In this document: in pieces, positions 8,820 through 16,441 of the stretch
How positions within the stretch are numbered: position 1 is the stretch's first letter
How the letters are laid out: the number at the start of each line of letters is the position of its first letter
From: JAWKTM01 sp041399085
Lineage (GTDB): Bacteria > Planctomycetota > Planctomycetia > Pirellulales > Pirellulaceae
Assembly (NCBI GenBank): GCA_041399085.1
Contig: JAWKTM010000085.1
Span: 1-27,538, forward strand
DNA length: 27,538 nucleotides
Direction: 5' to 3'
The notes under the pieces: model-generated
The model's input: only the letters and a program-made list of their open reading frames with translations
What the model was told of the DNA's origin: nothing
Database searches by the model: none
Translations under genes and position numbers: made by a program

Positions 8820-10212
8820 CTACCCGTTCGCACCACCGAGGCGTTCCAGCGCGTCGACGATTTCCACGTCGTGGCGTGGGAAGACCGTGCGAAGGTCCAG
8901 CAGCACGCGGTCGCCGTCGACTCGGCCCAGGATCGAGGGCACGGCATCGCGAAGTCGCGCTCGAAGATGACTCGCGTCGCCGTGCTTCGCTTGAAGAGCA
9001 ATGCACCAAGTCGGAATGCTCTGTCCAGCCTGCGATGTTTCGAATACTCGAGCCGATCCGCTGATTGCTTCCGCCGACGCAATCTCACCGGTTGCCGCTA
9101 ATTGAGGAGCCAGCCGTTCGGCTCGCAAACGCAAGTTGTCCTGCGGCGTCGCCAGCAGCGAGAGAATCGGCAGCCGCTGGTCCAACGTTGCCGCTTCGTC
9201 GTACAGAGCGAGTGTCGACGACAACGCGGCTAAAGTCAGCTTATCCGCCTGCAAGGCTCGAATTAGCGGGTGGTCGGCAATCCGCTGCACCAAAGTCCTC
9301 CGGCCGACAATGATGCCGCACGTCGGTCCGCCCAGTAAACGGTCGCCGGTGAAGATCACCAGATCGACTCCGGCGCGTATTCGCTCGGGCACGGTCGGGC
9401 CGATCGACAATCCCCACGGCGACAAGTCCGCCAGTGTTCCTGACCTCGTGATATTCGACAACCGGCAACTCAGCTGGCGTTCGCGCGCGGCGCAGTCAAT
9501 TCGCTTGTCGCTCCGGTGAGATTGCGATTCACTGGAGCCGATCATGCCCACCGCCATGACCAAAGCGGACTGCTCGTTCCGCATCCGGCTTGATATCTGT
9601 CAACGTCGTGCGATTCGCCGCGCCCACTTCGCGCACCGTCGAGCCCGCGAAACGCACCAGATCCTCCAGCCGCTGTCCGTCGCTCAGCTCGATCACCTGC
9701 CTCGGCGCGATCACGGTCGATTTTCCGACGCAGTGCCGCGAGCGCCGCGATGATCGCCGTATATTCGTTGCTCAACACCAGAGCCGCTTCGGCCCCCGTG
9801 TGATGGCGAGTTGGCGGTCCAGCAAAGCGGCTCGCGCGGTTTCGCTGGCTTCTTCGCCGTCCGCGACACGCACGTAATTGCCGTGCAGCTCGGCCAACGC
9901 CGCCGCAGCCTCGGCCGCCAACGGAGCTCGACCCAGCTTCGCCGGCAACAACACGCCCGTGGCATTCACGACCGGACGCATCGGAAAATGATCTTCGCGA
10001 GCGATCCAATCGGCGATTCGTTCCGCCAGTTCCGAAGCCGTCGGAATTCGCATCTCGGACGCCGCCGATTGCAGATCGTGACGAACCGTGTCCAGAAAAC
10101 CTCGCACGCGCGAGACCACTTGGCTGCGATTCGCTCGCTCGACAATCCGCTTCATCGGCGGACTGTCGAGCACGTCATTCACGGATGGCAAATTCCGAAA
10201 CACGTTCGGCAT
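8820..10212 (-). pseudogene. selA: SelA-like (seryl-tRNA(Sec) selenium transferase family) protein, frameshifted
   Basis: Three reading frames together give a full-length SelA-family protein of about 460 residues. The N-terminal part (10212 to about 9805) has FRNLPSVNDVL and VVNATGVLLPAKLGRAPL. The middle (about 9805-9590) has TGAEAALVLSNEYTAI and VGAANRTTLTDI. The C-terminal part (about 9585-8820) has GGPTCGIIVGRR, HPLIRALQADKLTLAAL and VDGDRVLLDLR. Shifts fall near 9805, 9730 and 9585. Canonical SelA uses PLP bound to the Lys of SGDKLLGGPQAG to convert Ser-tRNA(Sec) to Sec-tRNA(Sec). Here that position is Arg (TGDRLLGGP), encoded by CGT, which differs from both Lys codons at all three bases. 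Other active-site segments (HTGLGRA, VNNNAA, DLGSGSL) are also changed. It may be a SelA paralogue with another role. It starts 13 bp after hppA, so they probably form an operon. Confidence 0.75.
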
Positions 10213-10225
10213 GGCGGATTCGATC

Positions 10226-12739
10226 TTAGAAAATGCCCAGGGCCAGCAGACTGTAGCGAACCACTAAGCCCGCCACGACGACGCTGACCATGCTCATCAG
10301 TTTGATGAGAATGTTCGCTGGGACCGCTGGTATCCTTGAACGGATCGCCCACCGTGTCGCCGACAACGCCGGCCTTGTGAGCGTCCAGCCTTTGCCGCCG
10401 TGGTTGCCAGCCTCGATGTACTTCTTGGCATTGTCCCACGATCCGCCGCTGTTGGCCATGAACACCGCCACACAGAAGCCCGCGGTTAGCGTACCACCAA
10501 CAAGCCTAATACGCCGCCGACTTCAACAAACCGACTACAACCGGCGTCACGAGGCCCAGCAACGACGGGATGATCATTTCCCGTTGAGCCGCCTTTGCTT
10601 TGAGCGCTGGACGGCCACCGGCGCCGCGTGGGGCCCAACTTGTTCTGCATGATGCCAGGCTTCTCGCGGAATTGGCGGCGGACTTCCTCGACCATGCCTC
10701 GCGGCACGGCCAACCGCCCATCGTCATCGAGCGCAGAAGACAAACGTCGCCATCGCTCCTAAGAAGACGCCACGAGCACTCTTTGATTCATCAATGACGC
10801 GTCGTAGTAGGTGGTGAAATCAGGCAAGCGTCGCCAGCTTCATGTCGATCAACGCCGGGCCCGAACCAGCCGGACCTCCGGCAATCGCCAGCCGCACCGG
10901 GGATGCATTTCTCCTTCCGCCTCTTCGCCATGCGTGTGCTCGATCATTTCCGACGGAATCAGACCGGACCGCTGCGGAAGTCGATCCCTTCCGCCGTCCT
11001 TCAGCCGCTCGTCGCGCCGATCGTCCTGGCATGAACAAGTAGGTGAGCTTCGTCGCCGTGCTTCTCGACCACGAATCCGGCCGAGACTTTGTAGAAGCCG
11101 TCTTCGTCGACTGTCTTCACGACCGCCCTTCGCCCCAACGCTCGAAACCAACTCGCACTTCTTCCACGTAAGCGGCCAGCAGCGCCAATGCGGTCGGCGT
11201 CACGAGCCGATGGCAAAACCCCTCGCCGGTCGCGGCCGTCGTGTTGCCCAAGTTATCCAAGGCGTCCGTTCGTTGACGAACGATCGGCTCCAGATGAGAC
11301 ATCTCGGCGTTTCCGCCAGCATTGTCCGCGATCGGACCATAGGCGTCCGTGGCCAGCGTAATGCCGGAGCGTCACATCCCGACCGCCGCGATGCCGACAC
11401 CGTACAGCCCCAACGCGAAATGGCTCACTTCGTTGACGCTGCTCCAACCGGCCGCGAAACCGAACGCCGCCAGCGTGCCGCCGCAAACCACAATCACCGG
11501 AACCAGATCGCTTCATCATGCCGTCGGCAATACCGCCGATGATGATCGTCGCCGGACTGTCAACGCTTGCTCGGCCAAGTTCTTCGTCGGGCGCTGGGAT
11601 CGTCGCTCGGCGTACTCCGTCCATTTGCCAATCAACCAACCGGCCGCCAAGCCAACGATATCGTTGACCGCCACGCCCGGAATACCGGCGATCAATGCCT
11701 TCCACTGCGGGCATCAGCCACTTGGCCAATACCACGGCGGCGACGACCACCAGGGATCGTCGACAGATTGATGCCGTCCCAAAGCCGCCAGGCAGATTCT
11801 TCTGCGTCGCAGTCTTTGGGTGCGGACCATGTAGATGCCCAAGATCGATGAAAGATGCCGACGCCGGCAATCGCCATCGGCAGGAACAGCGACTTGAGCT
11901 GCGCTATTTCCGAAGTCATTCCGTCGGGCAACAAAGCGGGGTGTCGAGAACGCGGCCACTCCCAACGCAGTTGCCAAAATCGAACCGCAATACGATCTGT
12001 ACAACCGGCGCTGCCCATGCCGGCTTAATACGTCGCCCACATTGTCGCCGACATTGTCCCCGCGATCGTCGCTGGTTTCGTGTCGTCTTCGGGGATTCCT
12101 TGTTCGACCTTGCCCACCAAGTCAGCCGCCGACGCGGCGGCTTTCGTGAAAATACCGCCGCCCACGCGAGCGAACAGGGCCCGAGAACTGGGCGCCTATT
12201 CCGAAGCACAACATCGTGACCGTGATGTCAATCAGCGTCATGTAGATTCGGCGTCAACCATCTTGGGCCAAACCCAGTACAGGAAGCCGAACCACAGCGT
12301 GATGTCCAGCAGCCCCAGCCCATTCACGGTCAGCCCCATCACAAGCGCCGCTGCGGAAGGCGACTTGCAGCCCTTGGTTCAGCGACTTCTGCGCCCGGCG
12401 TAATGTGCGGACAGCTGGCCCAGGTAAGGGTCTTCGCGCGAAATAACCGGCCAATCCCGAGAGTGCCGCCGGTCAGAAACGCGAACGGCACAAACTTACT
12501 TGCACGCCCAACACGTAGGCGGAGATCGCGAGCAGAATCACGATGACGAGGAAAAATACCGCCACCACCTTGTACTGCTGTTTCAAATAGGCGTTGGGCG
12601 CCCGCGCACGTAGCCAGCAATTTCAACGATTTGCGGCGTGCTGTTTCGTCGGACGCCATCATGGACTTGAAGAACAAGCTTGCAACAAGGCCAAGATCGA
12701 GCCCGCGAAGGCGACAGCCCAAACGATGACAAATTCCAC
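10226..12739 (-). pseudogene. hppA: Membrane-bound ion-pumping pyrophosphatase (K+-dependent type), heavily frameshifted
   Basis: All parts of a membrane pyrophosphatase can be read in order, but in constantly changing frames. They include VEFVIVWAVAFAG at the start, FFKSMMASDE, VEIAGYVR, KFVPFAFLTGG, LNQGLQVAFRSGA, ADLVGKVEQGIPEDD, DNVGDNVGD, GIYMVRT, VVLAKWLMPAVEGID, LGNTTAATG, MVEEVRRQFREKPGIM, SGGSWDNAKKYIE, VVGDTVGDPFKDTSGP and the C-terminal SVVVAGLVVRYSLLALGIF. The span of 2514 bp corresponds to about 838 codons, close to the normal family size. The enzyme couples pyrophosphate hydrolysis to H+ or Na+ transport across the membrane. Ala at the GNTTAA position marks the K+-dependent class (K+-independent pumps have Lys). 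The start is a GTG at 12739 after GAAGAGGA. At least a dozen frameshifts occur, some mutually compensating within 20 bases, which suggests consensus errors. Confidence 0.85.
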
Positions 12740-13199
12740 GTTCCTCTTCCCGAGGTTGAGGATCGAATCAATCCCGTAAATCAAGTTGACTTAAACTGGC
12801 TCAAGAACGCTCGCCGCGAAAGAGAATTAACTGGACGTGAAACACCGAGCAAAGGATCGCTTCCAGGCGGTAGAAATTCAGCGACGAAGAGATGCTGCCG
12901 CGCCGAACTCCTTGGCTAAGTCATCTTGTGCCTTGTTTTTTTCCAGCGAATCAGTCAACGCACGACAGACGCGCAAGTCACGGACCCAATGCCGTTTACA
13001 CGGCGGCAGTTCATTTGGCAGCACAATGTAGCGATTGCGCGATAGCAGTGTCAACCATATCAAATCACGCAAATGTAATCCGGCGATCCGACGGCCTTCG
13101 CGCGCCGCAATCGGCCCCTTGCCGGAAGTTACAGCCCACGTTAAATTGCCTCTTCTGCTCGGCCAAGACGTTCTGATTCGCCTCGGTCGAATTGTTCCT
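12740..13199. other. Intergenic stretch upstream of hppA and tRNA-Leu
   Basis: This 460-bp region lies between the divergent hppA (-) and tRNA-Leu (+). It should carry both promoters. The open frames crossing it, including a 221-codon minus-strand frame, run antisense through the tRNA and have no family resemblance. No repeat or strong hairpin was noticed. Confidence 0.5.
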
Positions 13200-13283
13200 G
13201 CGGATGTGGCGGAATTGGCAGACGCGCTAGATTCAGGTTCTAGTGGCCGCAAGGTCGTGGAGGTTCGACTCCTCTCATCCGCA
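13200..13283 (+). tRNA. tRNA-Leu, anticodon CAG
   Basis: The 84-nt sequence folds as a class II tRNA. The acceptor stem GCGGATG (13200-13206) pairs with CATCCGC (13276-13282), with discriminator A at 13283. The anticodon arm CTAGA-TTCAGGT-TCTAG gives anticodon CAG, reading Leu codon CUG. The variable arm is long (GGCCGCAAGGTC region), and the T-arm GGAGG-TTCGACT-CCTCT carries the usual TTCGA. The 3' CCA is not encoded. The long variable arm and the A discriminator both fit leucine identity. Confidence 0.97.
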
Positions 13284-13537
13284 CTTTTCAGACGTCCATC
13301 TGTGCTCCCGCACGCTATCCACCCATTGTCCGCGGGTAGCTTCTCCGCTGGACGATTAGCTTTCCCATGACAGCAATCATGGCGAAGCGTTTCTTGCTGG
13401 GCCGATGCAAAATCTGCCGCTGTCCGTCCGTTTGCGATGGGGTGATCGGCCAGTTGCCGGCTCTTATCACACTTTCGGTCGCGGACTTCGTTCGTGATTT
13501 CGTTGTCGTTCAGGGTGCGATGCGGCGGAGTGACTGA

Positions 13538-13596
13538 GGGCAAAAGAATTTATGGGCAATGGAATTTGGGGCAGAGGAATATATGGGCAGAGGAAT
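13538..13596 (+). repeat. Forward array of 11-bp core repeats (4 units), left flank of nuclease gene
   Basis: Four copies of a GGGCAGAGGAAT-like core begin at 13538, 13554, 13569 and 13585, giving a period of 15-16 bp. The cores read GGGCAAAAGAAT, GGGCAATGGAAT, GGGCAGAGGAAT and GGGCAGAGGAAT. The 3-4 bases between cores vary. The array is followed by about 60 bp containing a small palindrome (TAGCG-ATAA-CGCTA, 13612-13625), then by the same core in inverted orientation. Confidence 0.85.
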
Positions 13597-13656
13597 CTGC
13601 GGATACAGCTTCTAGCGATAACGCTATCTGCATGCGCCGACACGTTCGCCCCAATC

Positions 13657-13777
13657 ATCTTCTGCCAGACATTCCTCTGCCAGTCATTCCTTTGCCCACC
13701 ATTCCTCTGCCAAACAATTCCTCTGCCAGTCACTCCTTTGCTCACCATTCCTTTGCCAAACAATTCCTCTGCCCAAA
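13657..13777 (-). repeat. Inverted array of 11-bp core repeats (8 units) with a 46-bp tandem duplication
   Basis: The reverse complement of the same core, ATTCCTCTGCC or ATTCCTTTGCC, recurs at 13671, 13686, 13701, 13717, 13732, 13747 and 13763. A degenerate copy lies at 13657. Spacers of 4-5 bases (AGTC, CACC, AAACA) appear in fixed order. Units 13671-13716 and 13717-13762 are two copies of a 46-bp super-repeat that differ at only a few positions. The array therefore partly grew by tandem duplication of three units. The array ends about 80 bp before the nuclease start codon. Confidence 0.88.
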
Positions 13778-13855
13778 AATCCCACCAACCCAACTTCATC
13801 GACGTCCACGAAACGGCTACCTTTAGACGGCACGACACGAGCAAAAGGTCAAATC

Positions 13856-14656
13856 ATGCCGATCGCTTGCCAAATCCCATTCGGGCCTTTGTCCAACGAA
13901 GAGTTTGCGGATATCGATGCCCTGGTTATGCGATGCGTGTACAAGTCACACAACCGGTTCGGGAAACTGTGTGACGAGCGGGTTTATGAGAACGATGTAG
14001 CGGCCCAACTGCGCGCGGAAGGCGTACATGAAGTATTCACTCAGCTTCCGTTGCGATTAACCGTGGGCAGCTTCACGACGACACTGCGACTGGACCTGGT
14101 TGTGAACCGGATGCTCTATGAAGTCAAAGCGGTCGAGCAACTCGCTCCGATCCACGCGGCGCAGGTAACCAGCTATGCGGCTCTGCTGGCAATCAGCCGG
14201 GTAAAGCTGCTCAACTTCGGCGCCGATTCCGCACAGGGCAAATTGATCGGTTGTCCGTTTGCGAATATTGACCGGTCGGTGGTGACCGTCGATCGTTCAC
14301 GTTGGAAGGCGGTTTCCGCGCGTTGCCCATTGATTGCGGATCTCGCCGAAGCGACGATGCGCGAGTGGGGCGGATTTCTCGAAGCCCGCCTGTATGAACG
14401 ACCGTTACTCTGGCTGTGTGGTGGCAAGGAGCGTTGCGAACGCAAGCTTCCGGTGGTCCGTGACGGCATTCAACTCGGCCAACAACGCGCATGGCTATAT
14501 GCCCCTGAGTGCGCCTTTGTCGTCACGACTTTGGGCGGACGGCTTCAGCATCAGGAAATGCACCTTCGTCGCCTATTAAACGCGCTCCCGCTTCGAGCAT
14601 GGCAGTGGATTAATGTGTATCACCAGCAAATGCGGATGATCACAATAATTAAGTAG
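13856..14656 (+). CDS. GxxExxY-type PD-(D/E)XK nuclease-like protein
   Basis: A 266-residue protein. Residues 10-130 match the GxxExxY / PDDEXK_3 family: an N-terminal helix with FGKLCDERVY (Glu41, Tyr44), RLDLVVNRMLYEVKAV with Asp80 and the Glu89-x-Lys91 pair, then IHAAQVTSYAALLA (Gln103, Tyr107) and VKLLNFG. Every residue expected for a metal-dependent PD-(D/E)XK nuclease is present, so it is probably catalytically competent. The DNA or RNA target is unknown. Typical members are about 125 residues. Here residues 130-266 form an additional C-terminal domain with a Cys pair (LCGGKERCERK) and a basic, Trp-containing end (LRRLLNALPLRAWQWINVYH), which I do not recognise. The start ATG has AAAGG eight bases upstream. 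The gene is enclosed on both sides by arrays of the same short repeat. Confidence 0.85.
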   Translation: MPIACQIPFGPLSNEEFADIDALVMRCVYKSHNRFGKLCDERVYENDVAAQLRAEGVHEVFTQLPLRLTVGSFTTTLRLDLVVNRMLYEVKAVEQLAPIHAAQVTSYAALLAISRVKLLNFGADSAQGKLIGCPFANIDRSVVTVDRSRWKAVSARCPLIADLAEATMREWGGFLEARLYERPLLWLCGGKERCERKLPVVRDGIQLGQQRAWLYAPECAFVVTTLGGRLQHQEMHLRRLLNALPLRAWQWINVYHQQMRMITIIK

Positions 14657-14697
14657 TAGCGAGAGAATTGGCCACCCAACCACAGGCCATATCTCCC

Positions 14698-14793
14698 ATT
14701 CCTTTGCCCCTAAATTCCTCTGCCCACGGCCGTTACAGGCAGAGAAACTTGGGGGCAGAAGAATTAGGGGCAAAGGAATATCGGAGAAGGAAT
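14698..14793. repeat. Right-flank repeat hairpin of the nuclease element
   Basis: Two inverted cores (14698-14708 and 14714-14724) are followed by four forward cores at 14738, 14754, 14769 and, degenerate, at 14783. The arms 14698-14725 and 14753-14779 are near-perfect inverted repeats: 28 versus 27 bases, with one mismatch and one single-base gap. They are separated by a 27-base loop. As RNA or as extruded DNA this would form a long, stable hairpin starting about 40 bp after the nuclease stop codon. It might also end transcription, although no T-run follows. Confidence 0.88.
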
Positions 14794-15047
14794 TCGAAAT
14801 AGCATGAATGGGTGGCATGTAAATATCGAGTGATGCTTGCCAGAGGGATCAAACACTGGCCGGCTCGGGGCGGGTGCGAAGTGGGCTCGCGTTGTTTATC
14901 CTCGCGAAGCGGCGGCCGCACGGCGGTTCGGAAAGGCCGAGTGTCGCGTTTTCCAGCGTGGAAACGCCCGTCGACGATTGGCCTGGTCAATCGTGAACAG
15001 CCGACCAAGCGGCCGATCGAATTCGCCAAATACGCGTGGAATCTGGA
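14794..15047. other. Intergenic stretch before the CNNM-type gene
   Basis: Together with the right-flank repeats this makes a 391-bp gap between the nuclease gene and the next CDS. Beyond the repeats I see no gene-like frame, RNA or second copy of the tRNA 3' end that would suggest an attachment site. The promoter of the downstream membrane protein presumably lies here. Confidence 0.45.
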
Positions 15048-16400
15048 ATGTGGACAACCGAACTGATCGTCATCGCGGCGATGGTCGCCTTCAACAGCGT
15101 CTTCGCCGGCTACGAGATCGCATTGGCGTCGGTCGGCGTGGGGCGGTTGCATGCGCTGGTCGAAGACGGCGGACGCGGGGCCGCGGCGGCTTTGAGGATG
15201 AAGCAGCGAATCGAAGCCAGTCTGGCCGTCGTGCAGTTGGGCATCACGTTGGTCGGCGCGGTAGCGGCAGCCACGGGCGGCGCCGGAGCCGAAGAAGCGA
15301 TCGCACCGACGCTGCGCGAATGGGGCTTTTCAGACGGCGCGTCGCAAATTCTAGCCATCATGATCGTCGTGGCGCCGCTCACGTTTTTCACGATCATTTT
15401 GGGCGAGCTAGTTCCGAAAGTCTTCGCTTTACGGAACAAGGAATGGGTCTGTCTGCGATTGTCGCCGCCGATGGAATGGTTTTCATACAGCGTGTGGCCC
15501 GCGGTTTGGCTATTGGAAACCAGTGTCACTTGGATCATGGCGTGGAGCCCGCGCGGACATAAATCGTCTTCGGCCGACGCGAAGGACGACACGCTGCAAG
15601 ATTTGCACGGAGCGGCCGCGCTCGCTCGAATGGCTCGGCTGATCGGGCAACGCGAGGAAGGCATGATCGTGAGTGCCAGCCGACTCGCCCAGACGTCGTT
15701 GCGGTCGATCATGTTGCCAATCGAATTCGTCGGAATGCTCGCGGCTGACCAGACTTTGGCCCAAGCGTTGGTGGCCGCGCATCAAGGCATGCACACGCGA
15801 TATCCGGTCACCGAGTCCGTCGGCGATCCGCAACGCATTATCGGCTATGTCAACTTCAAGGATATCGTTGCCGCGCTGCGGATCGCACCGCAAGATCCGT
15901 CGCTTCGCAAATTGATTCGCCGCCTGCGAGCTTTCCCGGCGGATACTTCGGCCTCGGACTGCCTGGAGCAACTGATGCACGAGCGGAGCCACATCGCGTT
16001 GGTTCAGGACTCCGGTGGCAAGACGATCGGCATTGTAACGTTGGAGGATATCGTCGAGGAAATCGTGGGCGAGATTCACGACGAGTTCGATCGTCTGCCG
16101 TCGTTCCTGACACCCACCGGCGAAGGTTGGACCGCCGGCGGCTTTGTAACGCTGAAACAACTGCGCGAAGTTGCGGGGATCGAACTAGAGCCGCTGAGCG
16201 AGAAGCCGATTCTGACGCTGAACGATTGGATCGCCGAGCGGTTGGGGCGACCGCCGCGCGGCGGCGACGAAATACGCGTCGACAACTATCGCATCTCGGT
16301 CCGAAAGACACGCCACGTATTGGTGCAGGAAGCGTTCTTGGCCAAAGCGTCCGAACCGCGTTTGGAGGAGAGCGAAACGGGGCGATCTAGCGACGCATAG
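15048..16400 (+). CDS. CNNM/CorC-HlyC-family membrane protein with CBS domains
   Basis: About 450 residues with the standard three-part layout. An N-terminal DUF21/CNNM membrane domain (about 1-170) has hydrophobic segments and the family signature TFFTIILGELVPKVFALRN. A pair of CBS domains follows (about 205-330; for example MLPIEFVGML, RYPVTESVGDPQRIIGYVNFKDIV and GIVTLEDIVEEIVGEI). The C-terminal CorC_HlyC domain is about 345-425 (GGFVTLKQLREVAGIELEP, DEIRVDNYRISV). The family acts in Mg2+ or other divalent-cation transport or its control; 'hemolysin' labels for such proteins are usually misleading. The ATG at 15048 is preferred over the in-frame GTG four codons earlier because it starts directly at the first membrane helix. 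The ribosome-binding site is weak either way. It converges with the helicase gene 41 bp downstream. Confidence 0.9.
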   Translation: MWTTELIVIAAMVAFNSVFAGYEIALASVGVGRLHALVEDGGRGAAAALRMKQRIEASLAVVQLGITLVGAVAAATGGAGAEEAIAPTLREWGFSDGASQILAIMIVVAPLTFFTIILGELVPKVFALRNKEWVCLRLSPPMEWFSYSVWPAVWLLETSVTWIMAWSPRGHKSSSADAKDDTLQDLHGAAALARMARLIGQREEGMIVSASRLAQTSLRSIMLPIEFVGMLAADQTLAQALVAAHQGMHTRYPVTESVGDPQRIIGYVNFKDIVAALRIAPQDPSLRKLIRRLRAFPADTSASDCLEQLMHERSHIALVQDSGGKTIGIVTLEDIVEEIVGEIHDEFDRLPSFLTPTGEGWTAGGFVTLKQLREVAGIELEPLSEKPILTLNDWIAERLGRPPRGGDEIRVDNYRISVRKTRHVLVQEAFLAKASEPRLEESETGRSSDA

Positions 16401-16441
16401 AATTCGCTCCTGCGTTTCCGTGAGAGCTTCAGCAACTCAGT

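Noticed and set aside
10226..12739. Programmed ribosomal frameshifting in hppA
   Set aside because: There are far too many shifts, in both directions, without slippery heptamers, and adjacent indels compensate each other. Sequence error is simpler.
12878..13543. 221-codon minus-strand frame and a 111-codon plus-strand frame across 13035-13370
   Set aside because: Both run through the tRNA-Leu gene. The peptide segments are the well-known spurious translations of a tRNA-Leu, and no ribosome-binding site supports either.
13657..13777. CRISPR array
   Set aside because: The repeated core is only 11 bp, spacers are 4-5 bp and recur in fixed order, orientation flips within the locus and there are no cas genes.
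13467..13844. Open frames on both strands through the repeat array, giving low-complexity peptides such as IPLPxIPLP
   Set aside because: The peptide pattern is the translation of the 15-16 bp repeat. The period changes between 15 and 16 bases, so no frame is maintained, and there is no ribosome-binding site or family resemblance.
14837..15562. 241-codon plus-strand frame overlapping the CNNM-type gene start
   Set aside because: It is Arg-rich, has no domain resemblance and overlaps the clearly coding CNNM frame.
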